Positions 24,654 to 32,177 of a DNA stretch of 64,000 nt are shown piece by piece; the stretch's first letter is position 1, and every line of letters begins with the position of its first letter. The DNA is from Candidatus Aenigmatarchaeota archaeon (GTDB lineage: Archaea; Aenigmatarchaeota; Aenigmatarchaeia; CG10238-14; SCSR01). The translations under genes were made by a program, and so were the position numbers. A model generated the notes under the pieces. The model was not told the DNA's origin, searched no databases, and saw nothing but the letters and a program-made list of their open reading frames with translations. The stretch spans positions 1-64,000 of the forward strand of contig JACPAE010000002.1 in NCBI GenBank assembly GCA_016181005.1, read 5' to 3'.

Positions 24654-25554
24654 ATGGATAATGGCCACGGTTATTCGATTGGGGAATTAAACGGTGCTCT
24701 GCTGTCTGATACAAAAAGGACTTCAAATGGTCCCGCTTATCTTAGAAATTACAAAGGTGTTTTTGTAGATGGTGCGTTAGAAGATTACAGACTTGCAAAA
24801 CTGTCGATACTTCTTGAAAATCCGCGAGAAACGTTGCCTGACCTTGAAGAACGAGTGCAACGCAGGATGGCAGCTTTAGATGGAGATAGACCACAACTTA
24901 CTGATGAAACTTACTCAGGATTATCCAAAATGGCTGGAAGGTATGCTTGGACCCTAAAGGAAAGATTTAGTTCTCGACGATTAAGCTCTTTATTAAGAGA
25001 AGGCGAATTTGAGGATTTGGTAGAGGAAAGCGTACTGAAAGCATTGAACGGTATTGTGATATACAAACCTACTTCTCCCTTTTTCTAGCTGGTTCTATAG
25101 AATAATTCGGAATGCTTTGTCCGATTTATTAAGGGTGGAAGTGCTGCATAAGCCTGTAAAAAGATTCTCTGAAATGTTTCCAGATATTGCAATGGAGGTA
25201 GAGGAGAGCTTAGATGTGGCTTCTGAAAGGACAGGTTATAATTTTAGACCATATATGCGTGATCCACTTGTTACAGTGGTTGGCAATGAAGTTATAACTG
25301 CTATAAATGAAGGTTATCAGCTTTTGACACCTGATCAGCAAACTGCTTTGGCGTATGTGGCACACGAAACTCCTTATAATGTTATAGCTGCTTTAATGGG
25401 AAAATCAGAGGTGAATATCAAAGTTATAGTCCATCGTGCTAGAGCTGCTATGGGTGCTTATCTTGCACTATCAGGTGTCGATTTACCGAGAAGGTATTTG
25501 GATAGGATGATAGATAGGGAAAGGAGAACAGCTCAAATTAAGCTAAATTTATGA
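24654..25554 (+). pseudogene. Sigma-70-like (ECF-type) factor gene with one-base frameshift
   Basis: The first part (24654 to about 25084) contains an ECF-like region 2 start (REGEFEDLVEESVLKALNGIVIYKPTSPF). The second (to 25554) continues SSWFYRIIRNALSDLLRVEVLHKPVKRF, which with the first part forms sigma region 2, then TPDQQTALAYVAHETPYNVIAALMGKSEVNIKVIVHRARAAMG, a region 4 helix-turn-helix. In the genome a TTTTT run (25080-25084) leads into TAG. Deleting one T joins the frames to a 299-residue protein. Archaeal RNA polymerase does not use sigma factors, so this is a likely bacterial transfer or a repurposed DNA-binding protein. Decay, sequencing error and +1 recoding are all possible explanations for the shift. 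Confidence 0.65.
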
Positions 25555-26115
25555 AATCTGGCCTATGAATTCCTCTACCTTCTTCTGAAACTCTTCCAGA
25601 TTACCGTCGTTCTCAAGGACAACGTCGGCCAACTCCATGCATCGCCTTACATGCTGGCCGTACTCCGGCTGGTCATTGCCCTGGTCGCGCTCGTCAAGCA
25701 CAAGAAACTCCTCCCACTTTGTGGGATCCAGCTCCCTCGCTCTGCTTAGAACACGCTGGAACCTGAGATCCTGGGGCGCGTCTATACCTATAAGCACAAA
25801 GCTGTCGCCGAACTGTTCTTTAAAGAACTCTACTTCGCCAGGATTCCTTATGCCGTCTATAATCTTCACCCGGTCCCTCTTCTTCATTAAATCGACTGCG
25901 ATCTTGGCCAGGACATGGCCGCCGTACTTCTGCCTCAGCTCGTCCCCCAAGTTCTGCGTTATCTTGCGCGTCACCCTTATTTTCTTTTTCTTCAGAGGGG
26001 CTGTCTCGATCAGGTCGGAGAGCCTCACGGATTTGACGTTGAACTTCTTTTCCAGCATGTCGCGGACTATATCCTTCCCAGCGCCTATTGTACCGGTCAG
26101 CCCTATGACTTTCAT
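25549..26115 (-). CDS. UPF0200-type P-loop kinase (dephospho-CoA/nucleotide kinase-like)
   Basis: 188 residues. Walker A GLTGTIGAGKDIVRDML near residues 5-16. The middle has the adenylate-kinase-like order: ETAPLKKKKIRVTRK lid region, then KIIDGIRNPGEVEFFKEQFG and VLIGIDAPQDLRFQRVLSRARELDPTKWEEF. It resembles archaeal UPF0200 proteins, annotated as possible dCMP, AMP or CoA kinases; the substrate is not established. The end overlaps the sigma-like gene on the opposite strand by 6 nt. It is transcribed from a divergent region shared with uL16. Confidence 0.8.
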   Translation of the reverse strand: MKVIGLTGTIGAGKDIVRDMLEKKFNVKSVRLSDLIETAPLKKKKIRVTRKITQNLGDELRQKYGGHVLAKIAVDLMKKRDRVKIIDGIRNPGEVEFFKEQFGDSFVLIGIDAPQDLRFQRVLSRARELDPTKWEEFLVLDERDQGNDQPEYGQHVRRCMELADVVLENDGNLEEFQKKVEEFIGQIS

Positions 26116-26217
26116 AATTTACATTATAATTTGGTGTGCAAAGGATAAAAATAAGTTGTTATCCATGCCGGACACGGCAATTTAAAAGTTTTTAAACATA
26201 CGATTAAAAGTGATTCT

Positions 26218-26733
26218 ATGGCTGCGTTGAGACCAGGAAGATCAATGAGGAGAATAGAGAGGCCGTGGACAAGATATTCGTCCAAGAAGACGAAGAGCTA
26301 CATACCTACCCTGCCGGGCACAAAGATACACGTGTTCAACATGGGTGAACAGAATCCTGATTACGACGTCACTCTTAATCTCGTTGCAGAAAGACCAGTG
26401 CAGATAAGGGACAACGCGCTTGAGGCTGCAAGGGTTGTGGCGCAAAAGTTCATCGAGGCAAAGCTTCCGAAGGGCTATTTCATGAAATTCCTGTTATATC
26501 CGTATCAGGTGATAAGAGAAAAGCCTCTGGCGCAGGGTGCGGGCGCTGACAGGTATTCAATGGGCATGAAGCTCGCATTCGGCAAGCCGACGAGCAGGGC
26601 TGTGCAGGTCAAGCAAGGGCAGACGATAGTTAGGATGAAGACGTTCAAGAGTAACATTGTCATTGCAAAGCAGGCATTGAAAAGAGCAGCAGGGAAACTC
26701 CCGACACCTACGAGAATAGTTGTTGAGGAATAA
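26218..26733 (+). CDS. rpl10e: Large ribosomal subunit protein uL16 (archaeal L10e)
   Basis: 171 residues, the archaeal L10e form. The start MAALRPGRSMRRIERPWTRYSSKKTKSYI is typical; DNALEAARVVAQKFIEAKLPKGYFMKFLLYPYQVIREK and GADRYSMGMKLAFGKPTSRAVQVKQGQ are diagnostic (the long RGADR-type loop reaches the peptidyl transferase centre). It ends IAKQALKRAAGKLPTPTRIVVEE. It binds 23S rRNA near the CCA ends of tRNAs. The Rieske gene follows after 1 nt (TAAGATG), so both are likely on one mRNA, an unusual pairing. Confidence 0.95.
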   Translation: MAALRPGRSMRRIERPWTRYSSKKTKSYIPTLPGTKIHVFNMGEQNPDYDVTLNLVAERPVQIRDNALEAARVVAQKFIEAKLPKGYFMKFLLYPYQVIREKPLAQGAGADRYSMGMKLAFGKPTSRAVQVKQGQTIVRMKTFKSNIVIAKQALKRAAGKLPTPTRIVVEE

Positions 26734-26734
26734 G

Positions 26735-27049
26735 ATGGAAGTCAAGATAGGCAAGCTGTCAGATTTCCCAGAAGGCAAGATGAAAAAGGTTTTTGCACAG
26801 GGCAAGGAACTGCTTGTTGTGAATATTGGCGGGAATCTTTATTCTATTGACGACATTTGCACGCACGAGGAATGCTCCTTGGCCGACGGTTTTCTAAGGG
26901 AAGAAGTTGTTACATGTCCGTGCCATTTGGCACAGTTTAATGTGAAAACCGGTGCTGTAGTGCAGAGACCGGCGACTGGCGCCGACATAGAATCTGAGCC
27001 AACTTTCAAGATAACAGTTAAAGGCGAAGAAGTTTTTGCCGAAGTTTAA
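26735..27049 (+). CDS. Rieske-type [2Fe-2S] ferredoxin
   Basis: I start at ATG 26735, one base after the uL16 stop codon. 104 residues. The Rieske motifs are C-x-H...C-x2-H: DDICTHEECSLADGF near 40 and VVTCPCHLAQFNVKTG near 60, which bind the mixed Cys/His cluster. It resembles the small soluble ferredoxin components of dioxygenases and nitrite reductases. The PDB-like fold is complete at this length, and no membrane anchor is present. Its electron partners are unknown; Fe-S supply would come from the IscU-like system at the left edge. Coupling with a ribosomal gene suggests constitutive expression. Confidence 0.88.
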   Translation: MEVKIGKLSDFPEGKMKKVFAQGKELLVVNIGGNLYSIDDICTHEECSLADGFLREEVVTCPCHLAQFNVKTGAVVQRPATGADIESEPTFKITVKGEEVFAEV

Positions 27050-27060
27050 TCATTAAGAAA

Positions 27061-27144
27061 GCCCCAGTCGAGAATTGCACTCGAGACCTTTTGCTTACCA
27101 TGCAAACGCTCTTTATCATATTATACTGACTGAGCTACTGGGGC
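27061..27144 (-). tRNA. tRNA-Thr(GGT) with a D-loop insertion
   Basis: Acceptor GCCCCAG/CTGGGGC, D-stem GCTC/GAGC, anticodon stem TTTGC/GCAAA with loop ATGGTAA (anticodon GGT), variable AGGTC, T-stem TCGAG/CTCGA. The D-loop is 20 nt and lacks the invariant GG, and a 8-12 nt insertion is likely; splicing to leave AGTCAGGATAAA is one way to restore GG. The T-loop reads TGCAATT instead of the almost invariant TTC, so the gene may be odd or decayed. Confidence 0.75.
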
Positions 27145-27178
27145 TAAGCTTTAACTTTAGATAAGAATAATATTTATT

Positions 27179-27520
27179 ATGGAAATACTTAAGAAAGCAA
27201 AAGTTTCAGTCAATGGCAAATTTGAAGAAGTAGAGGCAGTTATAGATACTGGCGCTGACAGGACTATGATAAGCGAAGAGGTTTTGCTGAGAATAGGTGC
27301 GATTCATATAAAAAACATATCAGTGCACTCGATGGGTGAATATAGAGATACAAAGCCGTTATATGGTGCAGCTGTAGAAATTGATGGTTGTGAATTTCCA
27401 TTATGGTTGATTGGAGGTAAGAAGAATATAATAGGGCACGATTTCTTACAGTTGGCCAAAGCCGTTATAAACGAGGAGAATGGGGAAGTGAAACTCACTA
27501 AGAATTGGGTTGAGATGTAG
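27179..27520 (+). CDS. Retropepsin-like aspartic protease domain protein (copy 2)
   Basis: 113 residues. VEAVIDTGADRTMISEEVLLRIG near 18-40 holds the DTGA catalytic motif; CEFPLWLIGGKKNIIGHDFLQLAKAVINE near 76-105 is the second half with the conserved flap and GxxxLG-type end. It is a paralogue of 23563-23928: same length class, DTG at the same place, same GGxKNxxG block. The pair suggests a family that has duplicated in this genome; the substrate is unknown. ATG 27179 follows a short AT-rich promoter after the tRNA gene. Confidence 0.8.
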   Translation: MEILKKAKVSVNGKFEEVEAVIDTGADRTMISEEVLLRIGAIHIKNISVHSMGEYRDTKPLYGAAVEIDGCEFPLWLIGGKKNIIGHDFLQLAKAVINEENGEVKLTKNWVEM

Positions 27521-28201
27521 TTATCCAACAACAGTACCATTATGTTGCCCATTGACAGCTTTAATTATTTCACGAGGGTTGTTACCATCAATCAGAACCG
27601 TCCTTATCTTATGCTTTACAATCACGTTCGCCGCTTTCAGGTCGAAGAGCCTGTATTCGCCGGGCGTCTGGGAATTCTTTTTGATAATCTTCAAAAACTC
27701 TCCATAAGTTAGCTTGTCGTACTTTTTTGCATTCGGATTTGCTTTCGGATCGTCCGAGTAAACTCCAGCTACATTTGAGGCGTTGACAAGCAAATCCGCC
27801 TTTACTGCGCTGGCAAATACTGCCGCATCATGGTCGGTAGAAGAACCGGTGTCATGCCCTGCAGCAACAACAATCTTTCTTCCGAAATTCTTCTTTACTT
27901 CCTTCACTGCCTCCTTTAACGGCTTCCATCTTACAAAATAGGCATTTTTACCCAAGCCGGACACAAATGTAGACGCGTTAAGATGAGTAGACATTATGCC
28001 GATAAAATCCTGCTGGTCGCTGTCAGCACCCAACTCCCTGCCTACTTTCTGGTATTCGCGACAAACCTTGCCGCCTCCAACGATTACAATTAACTTGTGC
28101 TCTTTTGACAGCTCCTTAACAACATCTATGTATTTCTTGAAATGTTCTGCAGCTAACTCCTTCGTCAAAAGGGAACCGCCAAGAGAAATCACTATTTTCA
28201 T
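27521..28201 (-). CDS. pyrH: UMP kinase (archaeal type)
   Basis: 226 residues of the amino acid kinase fold, archaeal UMP kinase class: KIVISLGGSLLTKELA at the start (phosphate-binding GGS), VIVGGGKVCREYQKVGRELGADSDQQDFIGI near 40-70, and AAGHDTGSSTDHDAAVFASAVKADLLVNASNVAGVYSDDPK (ATP and UMP site) near 110-150. It makes UDP from UMP in pyrimidine synthesis. The stop codon directly abuts the end of the retropepsin gene (convergent). The next gene upstream, 28233, is 31 bp away on the same strand and may share its transcript. Confidence 0.9.
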   Translation of the reverse strand: MKIVISLGGSLLTKELAAEHFKKYIDVVKELSKEHKLIVIVGGGKVCREYQKVGRELGADSDQQDFIGIMSTHLNASTFVSGLGKNAYFVRWKPLKEAVKEVKKNFGRKIVVAAGHDTGSSTDHDAAVFASAVKADLLVNASNVAGVYSDDPKANPNAKKYDKLTYGEFLKIIKKNSQTPGEYRLFDLKAANVIVKHKIRTVLIDGNNPREIIKAVNGQHNGTVVG

Positions 28202-28232
28202 ACTCTAATTTATAACACTATTTACTTATTGT

Positions 28233-28496
28233 TTATTCGGCTATCTTGTAGACGTTGTCGCCTGGCCTGACCTTATCAGATACCTTAAGTCCTACAGCAT
28301 CTCCCTTATGAGCAATCTTGACAGCATTGTGCTCTATCTGCATCGAGTCGACCGTCTGCTCAATGTTGGTGGATGGACCTTCTATAGAAATTCTGTCGCC
28401 GTACTCCAGGTCGTCCTCGAGCTCGACTATGGCCACAGCTAGCTTGCCGTAATAATGCGTCACCTTGCCTACAAGCTTCTTCTCTCCCATAATCAA
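28233..28496 (-). CDS. Small EF-Tu domain-2-like protein
   Basis: 87 residues of beta-barrel character: KKLVGKVTHYYGKLAVAIVELEDDLEYGDRISIEGPSTNIEQTVDSMQIEHN, then AHKGDAVGLKVSDKVRPGDNVYKIAE. The pattern of alternating hydrophobics and the GDxVGLKVxxxVRxGDxV end matches domain 2 of EF-Tu-like translation factors, which in archaea occurs as a free-standing protein associated with U32 peptidases. ATG 28496 or 28490 are both possible. It has 67 bp to the divergent GxF-repeat gene. Function not proven. Confidence 0.7.
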   Translation of the reverse strand: MIMGEKKLVGKVTHYYGKLAVAIVELEDDLEYGDRISIEGPSTNIEQTVDSMQIEHNAVKIAHKGDAVGLKVSDKVRPGDNVYKIAE

Positions 28497-28563
28497 AGAT
28501 TGCCGTAAATAGTTAAAAAGCTTGCATTAAGGATATAAGCTGGCCAATCAAATTATTTATTGT

Positions 28564-28884
28564 ATGGCATTCAAGGGCGCTAAGGCAGGATGGTTTGTAT
28601 TTCCCTTGCTTGTTCTTTTTCTCATCGTTGGTGTGTACCTCGCACTCATAAATTTTCCGAATGTTTTCAGCGCCGATAATTTTGCGGTGGGGTATCTTGC
28701 TGCGGGCAATCTCAGCGTGGGCATCTTTGCCGTAGGGACTTTTGCTATAGGTGTGTTCTCAGTCGGCATATTTTCCATTGGAATATTCTCCATTGGTATT
28801 TTCTCTGTGGGCATCTGGTCTTTTGCATTATTTGCTTACGGCATTTATGCCAGGAATTTTGAATCAAAAACATCAAAACGATAA
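28564..28884 (+). CDS. Membrane protein with five-residue glycine repeats
   Basis: 106 residues. Residues 10-32 form an N-terminal membrane helix (WFVFPLLVLFLIVGVYLALI). From about 45 to 95 the sequence is a run of near-perfect five-residue repeats, [AS]-[IV]-G-x-[FY/W], such as SVGIF-AVGTF-AIGVF-SVGIF-SIGIF-SIGIF-SVGIW. This is hydrophobic and could be two membrane helices with glycine zippers or a pentapeptide-like beta-helix. It is not a known family. The ABC substrate-binding gene begins 3 nt after the stop, so the two are probably co-translated, pointing to a membrane role in transport or sensing. Confidence 0.6.
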   Translation: MAFKGAKAGWFVFPLLVLFLIVGVYLALINFPNVFSADNFAVGYLAAGNLSVGIFAVGTFAIGVFSVGIFSIGIFSIGIFSVGIWSFALFAYGIYARNFESKTSKR

Positions 28885-28886
28885 GG

Positions 28887-29846
28887 ATGATTAAAAAACT
28901 CTTTATTAGTGTCTTGGCGATAATTTTTGTTTCATTTCTTGTATATATTTTTCAAAGCAAACCGGAGACTGTTGAGGATATCAAAATAAGCCTGCCAGAA
29001 GGCAAATTTTTGAATACGTATTTTCCCCTGTATGTAGCACAACATAAAAATTTCTTTCAAGAGCAGAAGTTGAATGTATCCCTGGTTTTCACAGACCCGG
29101 GAAATTCAGTTTATCAAGTGGTAGCCGGCGACGTGCAATTCGCCAGTTTAATTCCTTCTTCGATATCGTCCATGATGTCAGGCAATGACCTCAAAATAGT
29201 TATGACATTTTCAAAGGATGATGTGTTCTTTTATTCGAATTTGTCCTCTGTTGAAGAGTTGAGAGGCAAAAAAATTGCCGTCCCGAGCACTGGCACGATT
29301 TCATATGCCAAGCTCTCGTCTTTCTTGAAAAATTCGAACATTAGCGTCAGGGATGTGCGGATTTTCACCATATCCAACGTGGCCGAAAGGGTTCAGGCGT
29401 TTGAACTGGGAACTGTAGATGCGCTCACGGCTACAAACCTGGCATTTGAACCAGGTGAGGTTAAGATGGCGGTATATTTGGGCAATTATACTTCGGATAA
29501 GGCTGGAGGAGTAGTTGCGGCCGGCGATTACATCAAAGAAAATCCTGAAACCGTTATGAAATTGGTTACAGCAATTGCCGAATCGGTAAATTACATTTAT
29601 GACAACAGCGAAGATTCTATTCGGCTATTAGAGTCGGCGTTCAGCATAGACGAGCAACGAGCTAGAGATGTCTACAAATTTATTTTAGACAATGAATACT
29701 ATACATCTGACCTGGATCTGCAGGCTCTGGACGAGGAGGCGAAAGAACTGGCAACTGCGCAGGGCAGGGTTCCGATAAACATAGAAAACTTTGTAGATAA
29801 GACTTTTGTGGACAACCTTCCCGAAAATTTGTTAATCGGCGGCTAA
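28887..29846 (+). CDS. ABC transporter substrate-binding protein, NMT1/SsuA-like
   Basis: 319 residues with an N-terminal anchor (LFISVLAIIFVSFLVYIF). The periplasmic-binding fold type II is clear: FLNTYFPLYVAQHKNFFQEQKLNVSLVF near 43, GDVQFASLIPSSISSMMSG near 80, SVEELRGKKIAVPSTGTISYAKLSSFLKN near 125 and ENPETVMKLVTAIAESVNYIYDN near 215. This is the NMT1/THI5/SsuA class that binds thiamine precursors, taurine or similar. A permease and ATPase are not adjacent, so it may serve a transporter elsewhere or a sensory role together with the repeat membrane protein upstream. Confidence 0.8.
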   Translation: MIKKLFISVLAIIFVSFLVYIFQSKPETVEDIKISLPEGKFLNTYFPLYVAQHKNFFQEQKLNVSLVFTDPGNSVYQVVAGDVQFASLIPSSISSMMSGNDLKIVMTFSKDDVFFYSNLSSVEELRGKKIAVPSTGTISYAKLSSFLKNSNISVRDVRIFTISNVAERVQAFELGTVDALTATNLAFEPGEVKMAVYLGNYTSDKAGGVVAAGDYIKENPETVMKLVTAIAESVNYIYDNSEDSIRLLESAFSIDEQRARDVYKFILDNEYYTSDLDLQALDEEAKELATAQGRVPINIENFVDKTFVDNLPENLLIGG

Positions 29847-29864
29847 ACGATGAAATGAGGTGGT

Positions 29865-29949
29865 GCAGAGGGCGAGATTTGAACTCGCGCACTCACTAAG
29901 AGACTAGCACCTCAAGCTAGTGGAATTGACCAGGCTATCCGACCCCTGC
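29865..29949 (-). tRNA. tRNA-Leu(GAG)
   Basis: Intron-free 85-nt gene with a long variable arm (class II). Acceptor GCAGGGG/CCTCTGC (one G-T pair), anticodon stem CTAGC/GCTAG with loop TTGAGGT, anticodon GAG (Leu), T-arm GCGAG-TTCAAAT-CTCGC. It is a sibling of the TAG isoacceptor at 1495-1593, which contains an intron. Confidence 0.92.
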
Positions 29950-30029
29950 TTCATAGAAATAGATTGAAAGTTGTTATTCAAATTATTTAACGGTGGGAAG
30001 AAAAATTTAAAAAGACCTGAAAAAGGATG

Positions 30030-30092
30030 TTACATCTTCTTCTTGGTTTTCTTTCCCATCTTACCGGCATGAGTTGCGCATGATGTGCACAT
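30030..30092 (-). CDS. Micro-protein of 20 aa with CxxC
   Basis: ATG 30092 has a strong ribosome-binding site (GGAGGGG) at the right distance. It encodes 20 residues, MCTSCATHAGKMGKK plus TKKKM, with a CxxC...H and a basic tail. The composition recalls very small zinc-binding or ribosome-associated archaeal peptides; no family is certain. It lies between tRNA-Leu and the ATP synthase operon end. Size alone limits confidence; the ribosome-binding site and conserved-looking CTSCATH motif are the support. Confidence 0.45.
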   Translation of the reverse strand: MCTSCATHAGKMGKKTKKKM

Positions 30093-30148
30093 ATTTACCC
30101 CTCCATTCTTAAGTCCTATATTATTTACACTTCTTAAAATTATAAAGA

Positions 30149-30784
30149 TTAGCTGGCAGCTTGCTTTTCCTTCTTCGACTTGAGCCTCTTCAGCCTGAAC
30201 AGGTTCTCCCTTTCCATCTCTTCAAGCCTTTGCCTGACTTCCTTTATACTTTCTTCAATTTCCGGAATTATTTTATACTCCAAAGAATTGACTTTTCTCT
30301 TTGTTTTATCTATTTCCACCAACAATTTTCTCATTGCAATTTCCACTTCAGCGATTTCAAGCACCTTCCTTATAACATCCTCGTAAGATTCGTAAGCGTC
30401 GTCGATGTAGCCAGAAGTGCCGATAAGGCCATATCCCCTGTCGTGAAACTGCTGACCAGATTTGTCAAAAGTTATTACAGGCACGGCAACATTCATTATC
30501 CTTCGTGACCTGACGTCCAAGTCAATTTTCTTTTTAGGCGCAAATGAAACTGCCCGGACAAATTGCGTTCCTTCGATTGCGCGTGCAACATTTATGGCGC
30601 CAATTGCCTGCTTGTACTTTCCCTCTAGTTCTGCACTGGAGTAGCTGATGCCTTTCAAAAGCAGGAAAAACTCTCTTATCAAACTGTCTCGTTTCTTTTT
30701 TAGTACGCTATAGCCTGAAAATGCAAGCTTCAACCTGCTTTTCAAATTCAACAATTCTGACCGAGATGGTTTAACTGTCTGCAT
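30149..30784 (-). CDS. atpD: A-type ATP synthase subunit D (central stalk)
   Basis: 211 residues, mostly two long antiparallel helices as in the archaeal rotor shaft subunit D. The N-terminal MQTVKPSRSELLNLKSRLKLAFSGYSVLKKKRDSLIREF is diagnostic. The middle contains the small beta-hairpin head (RIMNVAVPVITFDKSGQQFHDRGYGLIGT), and the C-terminal helix is KTKRKVNSLEYKIIPEIEESIKEVRQRLEEMERENLF. It forms the shaft inside the A3B3 hexamer and couples to the c-ring via subunits F and C. It is the last gene of the operon, 4 nt after subunit B; the tail KSKKEKQAAS is extra. Confidence 0.95.
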   Translation of the reverse strand: MQTVKPSRSELLNLKSRLKLAFSGYSVLKKKRDSLIREFFLLLKGISYSSAELEGKYKQAIGAINVARAIEGTQFVRAVSFAPKKKIDLDVRSRRIMNVAVPVITFDKSGQQFHDRGYGLIGTSGYIDDAYESYEDVIRKVLEIAEVEIAMRKLLVEIDKTKRKVNSLEYKIIPEIEESIKEVRQRLEEMERENLFRLKRLKSKKEKQAAS

Positions 30785-30788
30785 ACTA

Positions 30789-32177
30789 TCAACCGCCGCT
30801 CAACTCCACAAACTTCAATCCCAGCAGATTTTCATACTTGTCAATGATCTCGTCGTCAATTTTCGTGAGCTCGCTTTTAGGCAATAATGACAATAGTTTC
30901 CATGCAAGGTTCAACGTCTCTTCCGCATTTCTGTCTTCATACTTGCCCTGCCTAACAAACTTGTTTTCAAACTCGTCCGCAAATTTCAAATAAAGCCTGT
31001 CACGCTCCGTAAGAGCTTCTTTGCCGACAATAGCGGCCAAACTTCTCAAGCTTCTTCCTTCTGCATAGGCGGCATACAACTGGTTGCTAACAGCTCTATG
31101 ATCATCTCTTGTATTGCCTTCGCCTATGCCTTTATTCATCAACCTGCTCAGGCTTGGCAAAACGTCAATTGGCGGATAAATTCCTTTTGCATGCAACTCA
31201 CGTGAAAGAACTATCTGGCCTTCTGTAATGTAGCCAGTCAAGTCCGGCACAGGATGTGTGATGTCTGCACTAGGCATCGACAAGATGGAGAATTGCGTTA
31301 TCGAACCTTTCTTGCCCTTTATAACTCCTGCCCTCTCAAAAATTTGTGCAAGGTCTGTGTACATGTAGCCAGGATAACCTCTTCTTCCCGGGACCTCTTC
31401 ACGTGCCGCGCCAATCTCCCTAAGAGCCTCTGCATAGTTTGTCATGTCAGTTATTATCACAAGGACATCGTACCCTTTCTCGAACGCAAGATACTCTGCG
31501 GCAGTCAATGCAGACCTCGGCGTTATCAACCTCTCAATCGCAGGGTCGCTGGCAAGATTTAGGAAAATTGCCGACCTTTCCAACGCCCCCGTCCTTTCAA
31601 ACTCCTCCATGAACTGTCTTGATTCCTCGCTTGTGATTCCTATTGCGGCAAAGACAACCGCGAAGTTCTTTCCAATCTTTGCCTGGCGCGCAACCTGCAA
31701 TGCTATCTCATTGTGCGGGAGACCGGCAACGGAAAATATTGGAAGCTTCTGTCCTACGACAAGCGTGTTCATGCCGTCGACTGAAGAGATGCCAACCTGC
31801 AGGAACTTCTTCGGCACGTCGCGAGAATAAGGATTGATGGACTCGCCGTTTATGTCAAGCTGCTTCTCAGGGATTATCTCGGTTCCGCCGTCCAGAGGCC
31901 TCCCCAAGCTGTCAAAGATTCTTCCAAGCATGTCTGGACTGCAATTCAGCTTTATCGTCTTGCCGCTGAACCTTACCACACTCTGCCTGTCGATGTTGCT
32001 CGTTCCTTCGAACACCTGCACTACAATAATTTCTTTCGAAGTATCGATAACTTGGCCTGTCTTAACTTGCCCTTCACCGAACTCTATCTCCACAAGCTCG
32101 CCGTAACCAACCTCGTGCGTATTCTCAACGAACACCAGAGGCCCCGCAACCTGCTTTATCGTCCTGTATTCCTTCAT
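30789..32177 (-). CDS. atpB: A-type ATP synthase subunit B (non-catalytic)
   Basis: 462 residues, usual length. The conserved regions start [33 protein letters not shown], then [26 protein letters not shown] (B subunits lack a P-loop lysine here), [25 protein letters not shown], and [21 protein letters not shown] alternates with catalytic A in the hexamer and contributes the arginine finger region. The start overlaps the A-subunit stop by 4 nt. No insertion or frameshift is present. Confidence 0.95.
   Translation of the reverse strand: MKEYRTIKQVAGPLVFVENTHEVGYGELVEIEFGEGQVKTGQVIDTSKEIIVVQVFEGTSNIDRQSVVRFSGKTIKLNCSPDMLGRIFDSLGRPLDGGTEIIPEKQLDINGESINPYSRDVPKKFLQVGISSVDGMNTLVVGQKLPIFSVAGLPHNEIALQVARQAKIGKNFAVVFAAIGITSEESRQFMEEFERTGALERSAIFLNLASDPAIERLITPRSALTAAEYLAFEKGYDVLVIITDMTNYAEALREIGAAREEVPGRRGYPGYMYTDLAQIFERAGVIKGKKGSITQFSILSMPSADITHPVPDLTGYITEGQIVLSRELHAKGIYPPIDVLPSLSRLMNKGIGEGNTRDDHRAVSNQLYAAYAEGRSLRSLAAIVGKEALTERDRLYLKFADEFENKFVRQGKYEDRNAEETLNLAWKLLSLLPKSELTKIDDEIIDKYENLLGLKFVELSGG

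Noticed and set aside
25075-25095. Programmed +1 frameshift like prfB in the sigma-like gene
   Set aside because: TTC TAG C resembles the layout but lacks the upstream Shine-Dalgarno-like stimulator and slippery CTT codon. Kept only as a possibility.
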